Shown piece by piece: positions 55,513-64,000 of a stretch of DNA of 64,000 nucleotides. Source of the DNA: Cytophagales bacterium (lineage in GTDB: Bacteria; Bacteroidota; Bacteroidia; Cytophagales; Thermoflexibacteraceae); assembly GCA_004294445.1 (NCBI GenBank), contig REAZ01000018.1, positions 35,889 to 99,888 of the forward strand. Direction: 5' to 3'. The position numbers and the translations under genes were made by a program. Each line of letters starts with the position of its first letter. Within the stretch, counting starts at the first letter, position 1. The notes beneath the pieces were generated by a model. That model was not told the origin of the DNA and made no database searches. It worked only from the letters and a program-made list of their open reading frames with translations.

Positions 55513-56424
55513 TCAGTTCATGCTCCTATATTCATTGGGCGTATAGCCTACCTTTTGTTTGAAAACTCGATTGAAATGTTGTGGGTATTTGAAGCCTAAT
55601 TCGTAAGCTATTTCGCTGATAGTTTTGTCGTTCCCAAATATTTTGTTTTTGGCTACCTCAATAATTTTGCTTTGGATGTATTCCTTTGCCGATTGTCCTG
55701 TTTCTTTTTTTATCAAATCGCCAAAATAATTCGCTGATAAATGCAATTCTTCGGCAAAATAGGCAACCGAAGGCAAGCCAATAATTTGAGGCTTGTCCGA
55801 TAAAAAATAGCCGTTTAGCAGTTCTTCAAATTTTTCTAAAATACCCTTGTGAGCATTATCTCTGGTGATGAATTGGCGGTCATAAAAACGTTCGCAGTAG
55901 TTCAAAAACAACTCAATATTAGACGCAATTAGTTTCTTGCTATGCTTGTCAATCGCTTGTTTTAATTCAAATTCTATTTTTGAAAAACAGTCTAAAACCA
56001 TCTGCCTTTCAAGTTCAGAAATGTGTAGTGCTTCGTTTGCCTTATAGCTAAAAAAACTATACTCATCTATGCTTTTGGCAAGGGCTGTCCCCCGAATCAA
56101 ATCGGGGTGAAAAACCAGTCCATAACCATAAGGTTGATAGGTTTCTCCGTTATTTTCTATTTCCATCACTTGCCCTGGTGCAAAAAATACCAGCGTACCC
56201 GCCTGATAGTCATAGTAGTTACGTCCATACCTGATGTCCCCGCATTTTACCTCTTTCAGAAAAATACAATACAAGCCATATTGAAACTTTACTGACGAGG
56301 CATCACCCCAATTTCTTGGGTTCGCTTTTGAAAAATCAATAACGCTCACCAAAGGGTGCAGGGTTTTGTGATTATTTTCCGCATTATAATCACTGATATT
56401 GGCTATTGGGTATAATCTTTCCAT
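55513..56424 (-). CDS. AraC family transcriptional regulator
   Basis: 303 residues. N-terminal cupin-like sensor (YDYQAGTLVFFAPGQVMEIE, about 65–85) and a C-terminal AraC double helix-turn-helix: AYFAEELHLSANYFGDLIKKETGQSAKEYIQ and KTISEIAYELGFKYPQHFNRVFKQKVGYTPNEYR. Divergent from the carboxylesterase gene, about 200 bp away, so it probably controls that unit, as is usual for AraC regulators beside their target. Confidence 0.93.
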   Translation of the reverse strand: MERLYPIANISDYNAENNHKTLHPLVSVIDFSKANPRNWGDASSVKFQYGLYCIFLKEVKCGDIRYGRNYYDYQAGTLVFFAPGQVMEIENNGETYQPYGYGLVFHPDLIRGTALAKSIDEYSFFSYKANEALHISELERQMVLDCFSKIEFELKQAIDKHSKKLIASNIELFLNYCERFYDRQFITRDNAHKGILEKFEELLNGYFLSDKPQIIGLPSVAYFAEELHLSANYFGDLIKKETGQSAKEYIQSKIIEVAKNKIFGNDKTISEIAYELGFKYPQHFNRVFKQKVGYTPNEYRSMN

Positions 56425-56627
56425 TTTTTTCTTGTTTGAAACAAAATTAGCAATTTAATCATACCTCCATCTAAATACGAAATACAATCAGTAAAAATGG
56501 TAGCATAAGCAGTAATTTATATACCACAGATGCAGAAAAATACCAAGACCTTTGCATAAATAAAATGGAATTACCGAAGATGGCAAACCAAAATAAGGCT
56601 TCACAAATTCATTTACAAATTTCAATC

Positions 56628-58256
56628 ATGAAAAAAATAATAGCATTATTAACATTCTTAATTGCGGGTTCATTATATGCCCAGCAAGCAAATGATAATT
56701 CACCAAAGGTTCGTACCAAATCAGGAATTGTGCGTGGCGTTACGGAAGGTGAAGTGTCTATTTTTAAAGCAATTCCCTATGCAGCAGCACCAGTGGGCGA
56801 ATTTCGTTGGCGACCACCACAGCCAGTAAAAAAATGGCAAGGTGAATTAGATGCCACCAAACCCTGCAAAGATTGTGGACAAGCAGGCTTTGGTCAAAAT
56901 GCTCCAAAAATGAATCCGAATTCGTCAGAAGATTGTCTTTTCTTAAACATTTGGAAACCTGCAAGTAGTACAGCTAAATCAAAATTGCCTGTGATGGTTT
57001 GGATACACGGAGGCGGATTTACAGGAGGTAGTGGTTCAAGTCCCCAAAACTTTGGACATGAATTTACAAAGCAAGGGGTAATTTTAGTAAGTATGAACTA
57101 TCGATTAGGGCGACTTGGTTTTTTTGCTCACCCTGCTTTAAGTACTGAGTTTCCCAATGAACCCAAAGGCAATTATGGTTATATGGATCAAATTGCTGCC
57201 CTCCAATGGATTCAGGAAAACATTGCGGCATTCGGTGGCGACCCTAAAAACGTTACTATATTTGGTTTTTCGGCGGGAGGAGTTTCAGTACATTCATTAT
57301 TGACTATTCCTGCTGCCAAAGGGCTTTTTCATAAATTAATAAGCCATTCAGGGGGCGGGAGAGATGGCGTGCTTACTGGCAGACCTATCAACAAAGAAAA
57401 TGCTGATATTTTCTACACTGTATCGGCAGAAACAATCGGCGTAAATTTTGCCCGCAAACACAAGATAGAAGGGACAGACGTATCGGCATTGGCACAACTA
57501 CGTGCTTTGCCCGCAGAAAGTATCATTGACGGAGGGCAGGAAACTGACGAAAATGGCTCTCGTACCTATTCGGGTCCAATCTTAGATGGAAAATTAGTAA
57601 CAGAAACTGCTGAAACTGCTTATATGGCTGGCAGACAGCCAAAAATGCCCTTGATGATAGGCAACTGTAGTGCTGAAATTGGTGGGGCTTTTGTAAGTAA
57701 TGCAAAAACCAAAGAAGAATTATTTGCTTCGTTTGGAGACTTGGAAGCAGAGGCAAAAGCGGCTTATGATGCTGATGGTAGCAAAACTTTTAATGAGGTT
57801 ATCACAAAGTTTAATACTGACTGGGTGTGGGGTGAGCCTGCACGTATGACTGCAAAGACTTTTCTTGCCAAAGGCGCACCTGCGTACCTATTCCAATTTG
57901 GTTATGTGCCTACCGCAGCCCAACAACGGTCGCCTTATGGTGCTGGGCATGGGTCAGATGTGTCTTTTGTTTTCAATACGCTAAATGCTCGTTGGGGACA
58001 GTCTGCTGAACCTATACCACAAGAAAAAGAATTGGCAAAAACTATGAATACTTATTGGGCAAATTTTGCCAAAACGGGTAATCCAAATGGACAAGGGCTG
58101 CCTAACTGGTCGCTATACAACAACCAAAATCAAGATATGCTTGATGTAGAGTTAGATGGCAAAGTAGTGAGCAAGCCCGATGCACGCAAAGCAAGATTTG
58201 ATGTAGTAGAAAAAGCTTTCAAGAATAGAGGTAAAATCCAATCTCGTGGTATTTAA
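56628..58256 (+). CDS. Type-B carboxylesterase, exported
   Basis: 542 residues from ATG 56628 (signal peptide [19 protein letters not shown]); the open frame reaches back to 56565. Alpha/beta hydrolase of the carboxylesterase B family: EDCLFLN (101–107), the oxyanion motif [10 protein letters not shown], nucleophile Ser215 in GFSAGGVS, and catalytic His in [10 protein letters not shown]. Hydrolyses esters of unknown nature in the periplasm. It probably forms an operon with the NTF2-like gene 58 bp downstream. Confidence 0.94.
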   Translation: MKKIIALLTFLIAGSLYAQQANDNSPKVRTKSGIVRGVTEGEVSIFKAIPYAAAPVGEFRWRPPQPVKKWQGELDATKPCKDCGQAGFGQNAPKMNPNSSEDCLFLNIWKPASSTAKSKLPVMVWIHGGGFTGGSGSSPQNFGHEFTKQGVILVSMNYRLGRLGFFAHPALSTEFPNEPKGNYGYMDQIAALQWIQENIAAFGGDPKNVTIFGFSAGGVSVHSLLTIPAAKGLFHKLISHSGGGRDGVLTGRPINKENADIFYTVSAETIGVNFARKHKIEGTDVSALAQLRALPAESIIDGGQETDENGSRTYSGPILDGKLVTETAETAYMAGRQPKMPLMIGNCSAEIGGAFVSNAKTKEELFASFGDLEAEAKAAYDADGSKTFNEVITKFNTDWVWGEPARMTAKTFLAKGAPAYLFQFGYVPTAAQQRSPYGAGHGSDVSFVFNTLNARWGQSAEPIPQEKELAKTMNTYWANFAKTGNPNGQGLPNWSLYNNQNQDMLDVELDGKVVSKPDARKARFDVVEKAFKNRGKIQSRGI

Positions 58257-58314
58257 AACATTCTTTTTGAATGATTTATATTTTAGATATTGAAATTTAA
58301 AAATCAACAACAAA

Positions 58315-58767
58315 ATGAAAAAATTATTTTTAACAATAGCAATTTTTATGATGATTGAGCAACTTTCTTTTGCTCAATCATCGAAAGAGGAACAGACAAT
58401 TATCCAACTTTCCAAAGACAAGTGGCAATGGATGGCAGATAAAAATGTAGATAAACTTGAACCGCTCTTTCACGAAAAATCAAAATTTGTTCACATGAGC
58501 GGCACTTGGAAAAAAGCAGAAGAACTCGACATTATCAAAACAGGAAGTATTTGGTACAAAGAGGCAAAAGTACACGATACAGCAGTTGAAATTTTTAAGA
58601 AAACAGCGATTGTTTGGAACAGAATTACGCTTGTGGCGGTGGTGAGGGGAAATGACGTTACAACTGAATTTACTGTAACTGAAGTGTATCAAAAAGAAGG
58701 GAAAAATTGGAAACTCTTAGACTTAACTTTCAGCAGTGTGCGGGATACGCATGAGATTAAAAAATAG
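58315..58767 (+). CDS. Exported NTF2/SnoaL-like (DUF4440-type) protein
   Basis: 150 residues. Signal peptide (LFLTIAIFMMIEQLSFAQ), then an NTF2-like cone fold: LSKDKWQWMADKNVDKLEPLFHEKSKFVHMSG, VWNRITLVAVVRG and TEFTVTEVYQKEGKNWKLLDLTFSSV. Small-molecule binding or lyase-type activity is known for the fold; the ligand is not predictable. Follows the carboxylesterase, which suggests a shared substrate. Confidence 0.88.
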   Translation: MKKLFLTIAIFMMIEQLSFAQSSKEEQTIIQLSKDKWQWMADKNVDKLEPLFHEKSKFVHMSGTWKKAEELDIIKTGSIWYKEAKVHDTAVEIFKKTAIVWNRITLVAVVRGNDVTTEFTVTEVYQKEGKNWKLLDLTFSSVRDTHEIKK

Positions 58768-58802
58768 TGGTGATGTTTATCCCTACTACCCCAAATAGTA
58801 AT

Positions 58803-58916
58803 TAACCTAAGTTGCACAAGACAGTCTGCACCGCAGGTCTGACCGTTTAAGACACCTTAAGATGCAGGTCAGACCTACGGTGCAGACCAAAATAATGGCA
58901 AACGCAACTTATGTTA
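58803..58916. repeat. MITE-like palindromic repeat
   Basis: Outer arms TAACCTAAGTTGC (58803–58815) and GCAACTTATGTTA (58904–58916) pair with one mismatch. Inner arms 58824–58844 and 58867–58887 pair over 21 bp with one mismatch. Its GC content is higher than the flanks. It carries no gene, as expected of a non-autonomous element moved by a transposase elsewhere. Confidence 0.75.
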
Positions 58917-59009
58917 AAAGGGAATACACATTTTCCTTTTTCAGACCTAAATAATGTGGTGATTGCCGACCTTTTATCAGCATTTCTTAAAAAGAAAGGC
59001 TTAGATTAA
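58911..59009 (+). pseudogene. C-terminal remnant of an alpha/beta-hydrolase-like gene
   Basis: A 32-codon open frame encodes THFPFSDLNN, ADLLSAFLKKKGLD and a stop. The THFPFSDLNN segment resembles the catalytic-His tail of alpha/beta hydrolases. The frame's only ATG lies inside the right arm of the palindromic repeat, so the 5' part of the gene seems to be missing where the repeat sits. A short real gene is less likely. Confidence 0.5.
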
Positions 59010-59153
59010 GCGAACGAAGAGAAAACACACAACATACAAAAAATGTATATGAACTTTTTAGCTGAAAATCTTTTCTTTACGAACAAACCCTGACATAAAA
59101 TAGCTTTTGTTAAATAAATAGGTATTTTTGGGTAAAATATACTTCCCCTTTTT

Positions 59154-61601
59154 ATGCCAAACCTACCTATTATTTTCTTGGCTTTTGCCAACGACAAAGT
59201 AGATAACGCAAGGTATTTGCGAAATCTGCCCGTAGAGCAAAGCCAAATCCGAGAAGCATTAGCTTCCGCCCAAGATGCGGGACTTTGTCAAATCGTAGAG
59301 CGCAACAATGCGTCCTTAGAAGATATTTTTAATATTTTCCAAAAATACAAAGACCAAATAGCCATTTTTCACTACGGCGGTCATGCCGATGGCTACCAGC
59401 TAATCTTGGAAACTGCCGAAGGCAATCAGCACGTTCACGCAGGCGGTTTAGTGAGTTTTTTGGTGGGGCAGAAAGGGCTGAAATTGGTTTTTCTGAATGG
59501 CTGTAGCACGCAGCAGCAGAGCCTCGAACTCTCTCAAAGTGGTATTTCGGCAGTCATAGGCACTTCCAACTCGATAGATGACACAGTAGCTACTAATCTT
59601 TCAGTGCGTTTTTACAAAGGCATGGGAAAGGGCTTGAGTTTGGAAAGAGCATGGAACGAATCGCTGGATGTGATACGCATGGAAAAAGGGACGAATATGA
59701 GAGGGCTGTTCCGCAAAAGCAAAGAGGAAACAGAAGTGATTGATGCCTTTCCTTGGAACTTGTATATCAGGGAAGGCTCGGAAATTGTCAAGCAGTGGAA
59801 TCTGCCTGATGAAGTCAAAAATCCGCTTTTTGGTCTGCCAAAAATTCCCGAAAAATATAATTTGCCCGCTCGCCCGTTTCGCTTTTTGGAACGCTACAAG
59901 CCCCAAGATGCCGAGCTATTTTATGGGCGTTCTGCCTACATTCGTGAGCTATATAATCGCTGTACCGACAAAAATTCTGCCCCGCTCATTCTCTTTAATG
60001 GGCAGTCGGGTTCGGGCAAATCGAGCTTGCTTGATGCAGGACTTTTGCCACGTTTGGAGCAGGTCGCACAGGTCGCTTACCTGCGTAGAGATGCAGTTTT
60101 AGGGCTTTGGGGAACGTTCAAAACGGTTTTTAAGGCAGACGAATCTTCGGATAAAGTAGGTAGCCAAGGCATTGAGAAGGAAATTATTTTTTTAGAAAAC
60201 GCCATTCAGAATACTTCGGCAGATACGCATATTCATCTTAGGCAGGCGATTGAAAAACTTAGGAACAAGCAAAAAGCCTCCATCAGGGAATTGTGGAAAA
60301 GTGCGGAAAGTGAAAAACCTTTGATAATTATTTTAGACCAAGCCGAAGAATGTTTTACGCGCCCCAATCGTGAATTAGACAATGAGTTAGACAATTTTCT
60401 ATTGGAAATCAAAGATATTTTTGAAAATCCTTTGGACAAACCGCAGGGCAAACTCATTTTGAGCTACCGCAAAGAATATAGTTCAGAAATAGAAGAAGCT
60501 ATCAAAAATTTAGAAATTCCAAGAGAAAAAGTTTTTTTGCAGCACCTTGATAAAGAAGGAATTGAGGAAATAGTGCTTTCCCTCACCAAAACAGAACGAC
60601 TGCAAAGACGGTACAATCTGAGCATTGAGCCAGAACTACCGCAAATTATTGCTAATGATTTATTAGAAGACAAGGAATCTGCCATTGCCCCGATTTTACA
60701 AATTTTGCTCACCAAACTCTGGAATTTGGCGGAAAAAGATGGCACGCTTGCTTTTACGGTTGCCAATTATCAGCGTTTGCGAAAAGAAGGCATTTTATTG
60801 GACGATTTTTTTGACCAGCAAGTCGAAAAAATACGCCAAAAATACGTAGAACTCGAACAAACAGGTTTGGTTTTGGATATTTTGCACTTTCATACTACCC
60901 ATTTAGGCACTGCCGAAACGCACAGTTTGGACGAAATGCGAAATCGTTATGGCGAAAATGAGGAACGTTTGGAGCAAATTGCTAATCTCCTGACCGAGTT
61001 TAAGCATTTATACTTGCTTGTGGACGCAGGCACGAGCCGCACAGGTTTGGCACATGATACGCTTGCGCCCTTGGTCAAAGAACGTTTTAAAAAATCAGAC
61101 AAAATGGGGCAGCGTGCCTCTTTGATTCTCGAAAATAAAGTCCGAAATTATGAAATAGACAATGCTTCCGTTCTGGACAAAGAAGATTTGATGGTGGTAG
61201 AGCAAGGCACAGCAGGAATGAGGCTTTGGACTGCAAAAGAAGCCGAACTCATCAAAAAAAGCCAAGCCAAACGAGAAAAGCAAAGACAAAGAAACCAATT
61301 GATTCGCCGATTAGCCATCGCCGCCTCTGTTCTGATTTTGGCGACTTTGGGAATTGCGGTTTGGCAGTGGCAGGTGGCACAAAAACAAACCGTTTTTGCC
61401 AATAAAAAAGAACAAGAAGCCACAAAAAGTTTGCAGGAAGTGCAAAGAAACAAAATGTACGAACTTTTGCAAAGAATTGATTTGGTAACGGACGCAGGAG
61501 AAAATGCAAGTTCTTTATTCACAGAAATTAGGCTAATTTCGAGCCAGTTGCCCGAAAAAGACAGCATAGAAATCGTGTTAAAAAAATTAGAAAAAAAATA
61601 A
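59154..61601 (+). CDS. CHAT – nSTAND – transmembrane protein (split system)
   Basis: 815 residues, a paralogue of the first 815 or so residues of the gene at 896. CHAT domain with dyad His77 (HYGGHADG) and Cys117 (FLNGCSTQQQ). nSTAND domain with Walker A GQSGSGKSS and Walker B LIIILDQAEE. Near residue 715 a strongly basic stretch (KREKQRQRNQLIRR) precedes one membrane helix (LAIAASVLILATLGIAVW), followed by about 80 extracytoplasmic residues. No LRR; that part is on the next gene, 3 bp downstream. Here the His–Cys spacing is 40 residues, so this is the likely ancestral CHAT form. Effector role inferred. Confidence 0.9.
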   Translation: MPNLPIIFLAFANDKVDNARYLRNLPVEQSQIREALASAQDAGLCQIVERNNASLEDIFNIFQKYKDQIAIFHYGGHADGYQLILETAEGNQHVHAGGLVSFLVGQKGLKLVFLNGCSTQQQSLELSQSGISAVIGTSNSIDDTVATNLSVRFYKGMGKGLSLERAWNESLDVIRMEKGTNMRGLFRKSKEETEVIDAFPWNLYIREGSEIVKQWNLPDEVKNPLFGLPKIPEKYNLPARPFRFLERYKPQDAELFYGRSAYIRELYNRCTDKNSAPLILFNGQSGSGKSSLLDAGLLPRLEQVAQVAYLRRDAVLGLWGTFKTVFKADESSDKVGSQGIEKEIIFLENAIQNTSADTHIHLRQAIEKLRNKQKASIRELWKSAESEKPLIIILDQAEECFTRPNRELDNELDNFLLEIKDIFENPLDKPQGKLILSYRKEYSSEIEEAIKNLEIPREKVFLQHLDKEGIEEIVLSLTKTERLQRRYNLSIEPELPQIIANDLLEDKESAIAPILQILLTKLWNLAEKDGTLAFTVANYQRLRKEGILLDDFFDQQVEKIRQKYVELEQTGLVLDILHFHTTHLGTAETHSLDEMRNRYGENEERLEQIANLLTEFKHLYLLVDAGTSRTGLAHDTLAPLVKERFKKSDKMGQRASLILENKVRNYEIDNASVLDKEDLMVVEQGTAGMRLWTAKEAELIKKSQAKREKQRQRNQLIRRLAIAASVLILATLGIAVWQWQVAQKQTVFANKKEQEATKSLQEVQRNKMYELLQRIDLVTDAGENASSLFTEIRLISSQLPEKDSIEIVLKKLEKK

Positions 61602-61604
61602 CTT

Positions 61605-63584
61605 ATGAAAATTTTAGTCCTTTTTCTCCTTTTGCTGGCAAACACCGTTTTTGCCCAAAATAACGCATACCAAGAAGCCATCAAAAATGGTGATATGGCA
61701 CTCAAAAATGAAGAATATGAAAAAGCAATTTCGAAATACAAAGCCGCCGATGCCATCGACCCAAGCCAAAGAAAAGAAGCGATGGAACGAATAGACCGAG
61801 TTTTTAAGGCAATAAGTGCTAAAAAAGAGGCGGCAGAACAGGCAGAAAAGAAAGCAAAAGCCGCAGAAGCAAAAACTGCCGAAGCACTTTCCCAAGCCCA
61901 AATTGCCAAAATAAACGCAGAAAAGCAAAAGAAAATAGCAGATGAAAACCTACAAAAAGCAAACAAACTCATCAATGCCTTTTATTTTTATGACAATAAG
62001 TTTGCGGTAGCTTTTAAAGATAGAAAATTTTATTTCATAGACAAAAACGGTGATGAAATCGCAAAATTAGGCAAGTACAAGGAGGCAAATAACTTTGACT
62101 ATGACGGCTGGGCTTACGTAAGCAAGGAAGACGGCAAGGAATACCTCTTAGATACGCTTGGCAATACCTACCGAGTAGCCTATAACCTCGCCGACCTCAG
62201 CCCCGACATAGAAGCCTTAGACCTGCGAAACAAGGAACAAGCAGACTTTCCATTACAAGCCCTGCAATATCCAAAGTTAAAAGTGCTGATGATAAATCAA
62301 ATAAAAGAAAATACTAAAATCACTATCCCCAAGCAAATCAATCAATTACAGGCTTTGACTTTTTTAAAATTACAATATTGTGAGATAGATACCCTGCCCC
62401 CTACTTTTTTTGAATTGAAAAATTTAACGTATTTGAGTTTGCAGGTTAATCAATTAAGCAGTTTACCCGCCCAAATCGGGGAATTGAAAAATTTAACTTC
62501 TTTGGATTTGGGTTATAGTCAATTAAGCAGTTTACCCGCCCAAATTGGGGAATTGAAAAATTTAACTTCTTTGTATTTGTTTTTTAATCAACTGAGCACT
62601 TTACCCGCCCAACTCTGGGAATTGAAAAATTTAACTTCTTTGGATTTGGTTGGTAACAAATTAAGCAGTTTACCCGACCAAATCGGGGAATTGAAAAATT
62701 TAACTTCTTTGGATTTGGGTTATAGTCAATTAAGCAGTTTACCCGCCCAAATTGGGGAATTGAAAAATTTAGCTACTTTGTATTTGCGAGGAAACCAATT
62801 AAGCACTTTACCCGCCCAAATCGGGGAATTGAAAAATTTAACTTCTTTGTATTTGGAAAGAAATCAATTAAGCACTTTACCCGCCCAAATCGGGGAATTG
62901 AAAAATTTAACTTCTTTGTCTTTGTCTGAAAATCAATTAAGCACCTTACCCGCCCAAATTGGAGAATTGAAAAACTTAACTGAGTTGGATTTAAGTGAAA
63001 ATCAACTCACAACTTTGCCTACTCAAATAGGTGAATTGAAAAGTTTAACCGAATTGAATTTATCATATAATCAGTTCAAAGAACTTCCTACGCAAATTTG
63101 GGAATTGAAAAGTTTAACTAAATTGAGGTTGCATAAGAATCAACTTAGCAGTTTACCCGCCCAAATTGGGGAATTAAAAAATTTAACGTATTTGAGTTTG
63201 TATAATAATCAACTTACAACTTTACCCGCCCAAATCGGGGAATTGAAAAATTTACCTGAATTGGACTTATCAGACAATCAGTTAAAAGAACTTCCTACGC
63301 AAATTGGAGAATTGAAAAATTTGAAAACATTATATTTGAGCCGCAACCCTCTCTCTATCACCGAAATAGACAAGGCATTGCAGTCCCTGCCACAGATAGA
63401 GAAGTTATATTTGAGAGATTTGGGGTTGCGTACCCTGCCCGCCAGCGTCCTCAGCCTGAAAAACCTCAAAACCTTAAATTTAAAAAACGATGATGATAAA
63501 AAGAAAAACCCGAACACCCTTTCCGCCGCCGAGCAGGAGAAGATACGCAAGCTCCTCCCGAAGGGGTGCGAAGTTTCTTTTTAA
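61605..63584 (+). CDS. Exported LRR protein, partner of the CHAT–nSTAND protein
   Basis: 659 residues. Signal peptide (ILVLFLLLLANTVFAQN), a TPR-like pair (residues about 18–60), an Ala/Lys/Glu coiled coil (65–125), the WG-like segment NAFYFYDNKFAVAF shared with the fused protein, and 14 canonical 23-residue LRRs of type LPAQIGELKNLTSLxLxxNQLST. It ends in the conserved KIRKLLPKGCEVSF tail. The repeats are almost identical at DNA level. It lies 3 bp after the CHAT–nSTAND stop, so translation is coupled. The LRRs would be outside the inner membrane, where the TM helix of the partner could contact them. Confidence 0.92.
   Translation: MKILVLFLLLLANTVFAQNNAYQEAIKNGDMALKNEEYEKAISKYKAADAIDPSQRKEAMERIDRVFKAISAKKEAAEQAEKKAKAAEAKTAEALSQAQIAKINAEKQKKIADENLQKANKLINAFYFYDNKFAVAFKDRKFYFIDKNGDEIAKLGKYKEANNFDYDGWAYVSKEDGKEYLLDTLGNTYRVAYNLADLSPDIEALDLRNKEQADFPLQALQYPKLKVLMINQIKENTKITIPKQINQLQALTFLKLQYCEIDTLPPTFFELKNLTYLSLQVNQLSSLPAQIGELKNLTSLDLGYSQLSSLPAQIGELKNLTSLYLFFNQLSTLPAQLWELKNLTSLDLVGNKLSSLPDQIGELKNLTSLDLGYSQLSSLPAQIGELKNLATLYLRGNQLSTLPAQIGELKNLTSLYLERNQLSTLPAQIGELKNLTSLSLSENQLSTLPAQIGELKNLTELDLSENQLTTLPTQIGELKSLTELNLSYNQFKELPTQIWELKSLTKLRLHKNQLSSLPAQIGELKNLTYLSLYNNQLTTLPAQIGELKNLPELDLSDNQLKELPTQIGELKNLKTLYLSRNPLSITEIDKALQSLPQIEKLYLRDLGLRTLPASVLSLKNLKTLNLKNDDDKKKNPNTLSAAEQEKIRKLLPKGCEVSF
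62437..63325 (+). repeat. Near-identical 69-bp tandem repeats coding for LRRs
   Basis: Fourteen-odd units of 69 bp (23 codons). Some 57-bp blocks recur without change 207 bp apart, for example at about 62508 and 62715. Such arrays change copy number by recombination in units that keep the frame. Confidence 0.85.
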
Positions 63585-63588
63585 CAAA

Positions 63589-63672
63589 CCCTAACAGTGG
63601 TCGAAGACCCTGTGAGTGGTTGAACAAAACGACTATAAAAACGACTGGTAGGGTCTTCGACCACTAACAGCG
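63589..63672. repeat. Free-standing 84-bp palindromic element, first copy
   Basis: Terminal inverted repeats CCCTAACAGTGGTCG (63589–63603) and CGACCACTAACAGCG (63658–63672). The same family as the in-frame element at 4066–4149. It starts 4 bp after the stop of the LRR gene and may also act as its terminator hairpin. Confidence 0.85.
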
Positions 63673-63693
63673 TTTTTACCAACGATAGTCACA

Positions 63694-63788
63694 ATGATGA
63701 TAAAAAGGAAAACCCGAACACCCTTTCCCCCGCCGAGCAGGAGAAGATACGCAAACTCCTGCCGAAGGGGTGCGCAGTTTCTTTTTAA
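63694..63788 (+). pseudogene. Duplicated 3' end of the LRR gene
   Basis: A tandem duplication with a 204-bp period copied the last 31 or so codons of the LRR gene and the following element. The copy still reads DDKKENPNTLSPAEQEKIR and KLLPKGCAVSF to a stop, with substitutions, but has no start or promoter. Confidence 0.8.
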
Positions 63789-63792
63789 CAAA

Positions 63793-63879
63793 CCCTAACA
63801 GTGGTCGCAAGACCCTGTGAGTGGTTGAACAAAACGACAAGGTAAAAACGACTGGTAGAGTCTTCGACCACTAACAGCG
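63793..63879. repeat. Free-standing palindromic element, second copy (87 bp)
   Basis: CCCTAACAGTGGTCG and CGACCACTAACAGCG again bound the element. It is 3 bp longer in the centre than the first copy. It arose with the 204-bp tandem duplication. The remaining sequence to the window end shows no supported feature. Confidence 0.8.
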
Positions 63880-64000
63880 TTTTTACCCCAACCCTAACCT
63901 CTATATTTGTAAAAAAATAAAAATTGCTCAAAATAGCATAAAAGAAGAACTTGAATAATATGGTAAAAATTGTACTTTTACTATAATTCATCACAAGCGT

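Noticed and set aside
61148..61975. Open frame of 275 codons on the minus strand, rich in Ser/Ala/Phe
   Set aside because: A mirror of the Lys/Glu/Ala-rich coiled-coil and TM region of the CHAT and LRR genes; the composition is that of antisense translation.
62437..63325. Regular repeats that could suggest a CRISPR array
   Set aside because: They are 69-bp coding units without spacers, and they translate as LRRs without interruption.
63785..63994. Open frame of 69 codons on the minus strand at the window end
   Set aside because: It overlaps the palindromic element and AT-rich flank; no motif or promoter.

Overview
This 64 kb window is AT-rich chromosomal DNA of a Bacteroidota bacterium, most likely of the Cytophagia/Cytophagales type. 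The evidence is the mix of TPR–SpoIIE and CHAT proteins, TlpA-like and PorT-like envelope proteins, a Tricorn-type protease, and several TAnnTTTG -7 boxes, the Bacteroidota sigma-factor signature. No rRNA, tRNA, CRISPR array or transposase gene was recognised. The species cannot be named from the sequence alone.

Layout. (1) 1–5.6 kb, minus strand: a partial exported protein cut by the window edge, a 1177-residue CHAT–nSTAND–transmembrane–LRR protein, and an APH-fold kinase. (2) 5.7–15.7 kb, mostly housekeeping and envelope genes: lipoprotein MsrB, a double-ATPase peptide ABC protein, an O-methyltransferase, a VF530 protein, a DEAD-box helicase, a Tricorn-like protease and a BNR/YCF48 protein. 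(3) 15.8–31.4 kb: every gene lies on the plus strand. After a SpoIIE phosphatase comes a sulfur-oxidation island: TauE exporter, MFS, MBL–rhodanese, an exported caspase-like–thioredoxin–PA14 protein, two YeeE/YedE permease halves, a TsdA-like dihaem cytochrome, an outer-membrane porin, an AraC regulator, sulfide:quinone oxidoreductase, two small membrane proteins, a Crp-type regulator and a Tat-exported class V aminotransferase. Together these could take up and oxidise sulfide, persulfide and thiosulfate. (4) 31.5–55.2 kb: TPR–SpoIIE, cdd, an AlbA_2 protein, dnaK, ruvA, OmpA-like, MmcQ/YjbR, PBP1A, three tandem copies of an uncharacterised multipass membrane family, dnaG, purD, an MBL–cNMP protein, nadD and a DegP-type protease. 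(5) 55.5–58.8 kb: an AraC regulator divergent from a carboxylesterase and an NTF2-like protein. (6) 58.8–64 kb: a palindromic MITE-like repeat beside a hydrolase remnant, then a two-gene (split) version of the CHAT–nSTAND / LRR system.

The most interesting signal is this CHAT–nSTAND–LRR pair at the two ends of the window. In both forms a strongly basic segment precedes one membrane helix. In the split form the LRR partner has its own signal peptide. Both forms therefore predict a cytoplasmic caspase-like plus STAND part wired through the membrane to an extracytoplasmic LRR sensor. An 84-bp palindromic element that stands free twice behind the split system is also inserted in frame between the catalytic His and Cys of the fused protein. 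A second caspase-like protein, secreted and fused to thioredoxin and PA14 domains, sits inside the sulfur island.
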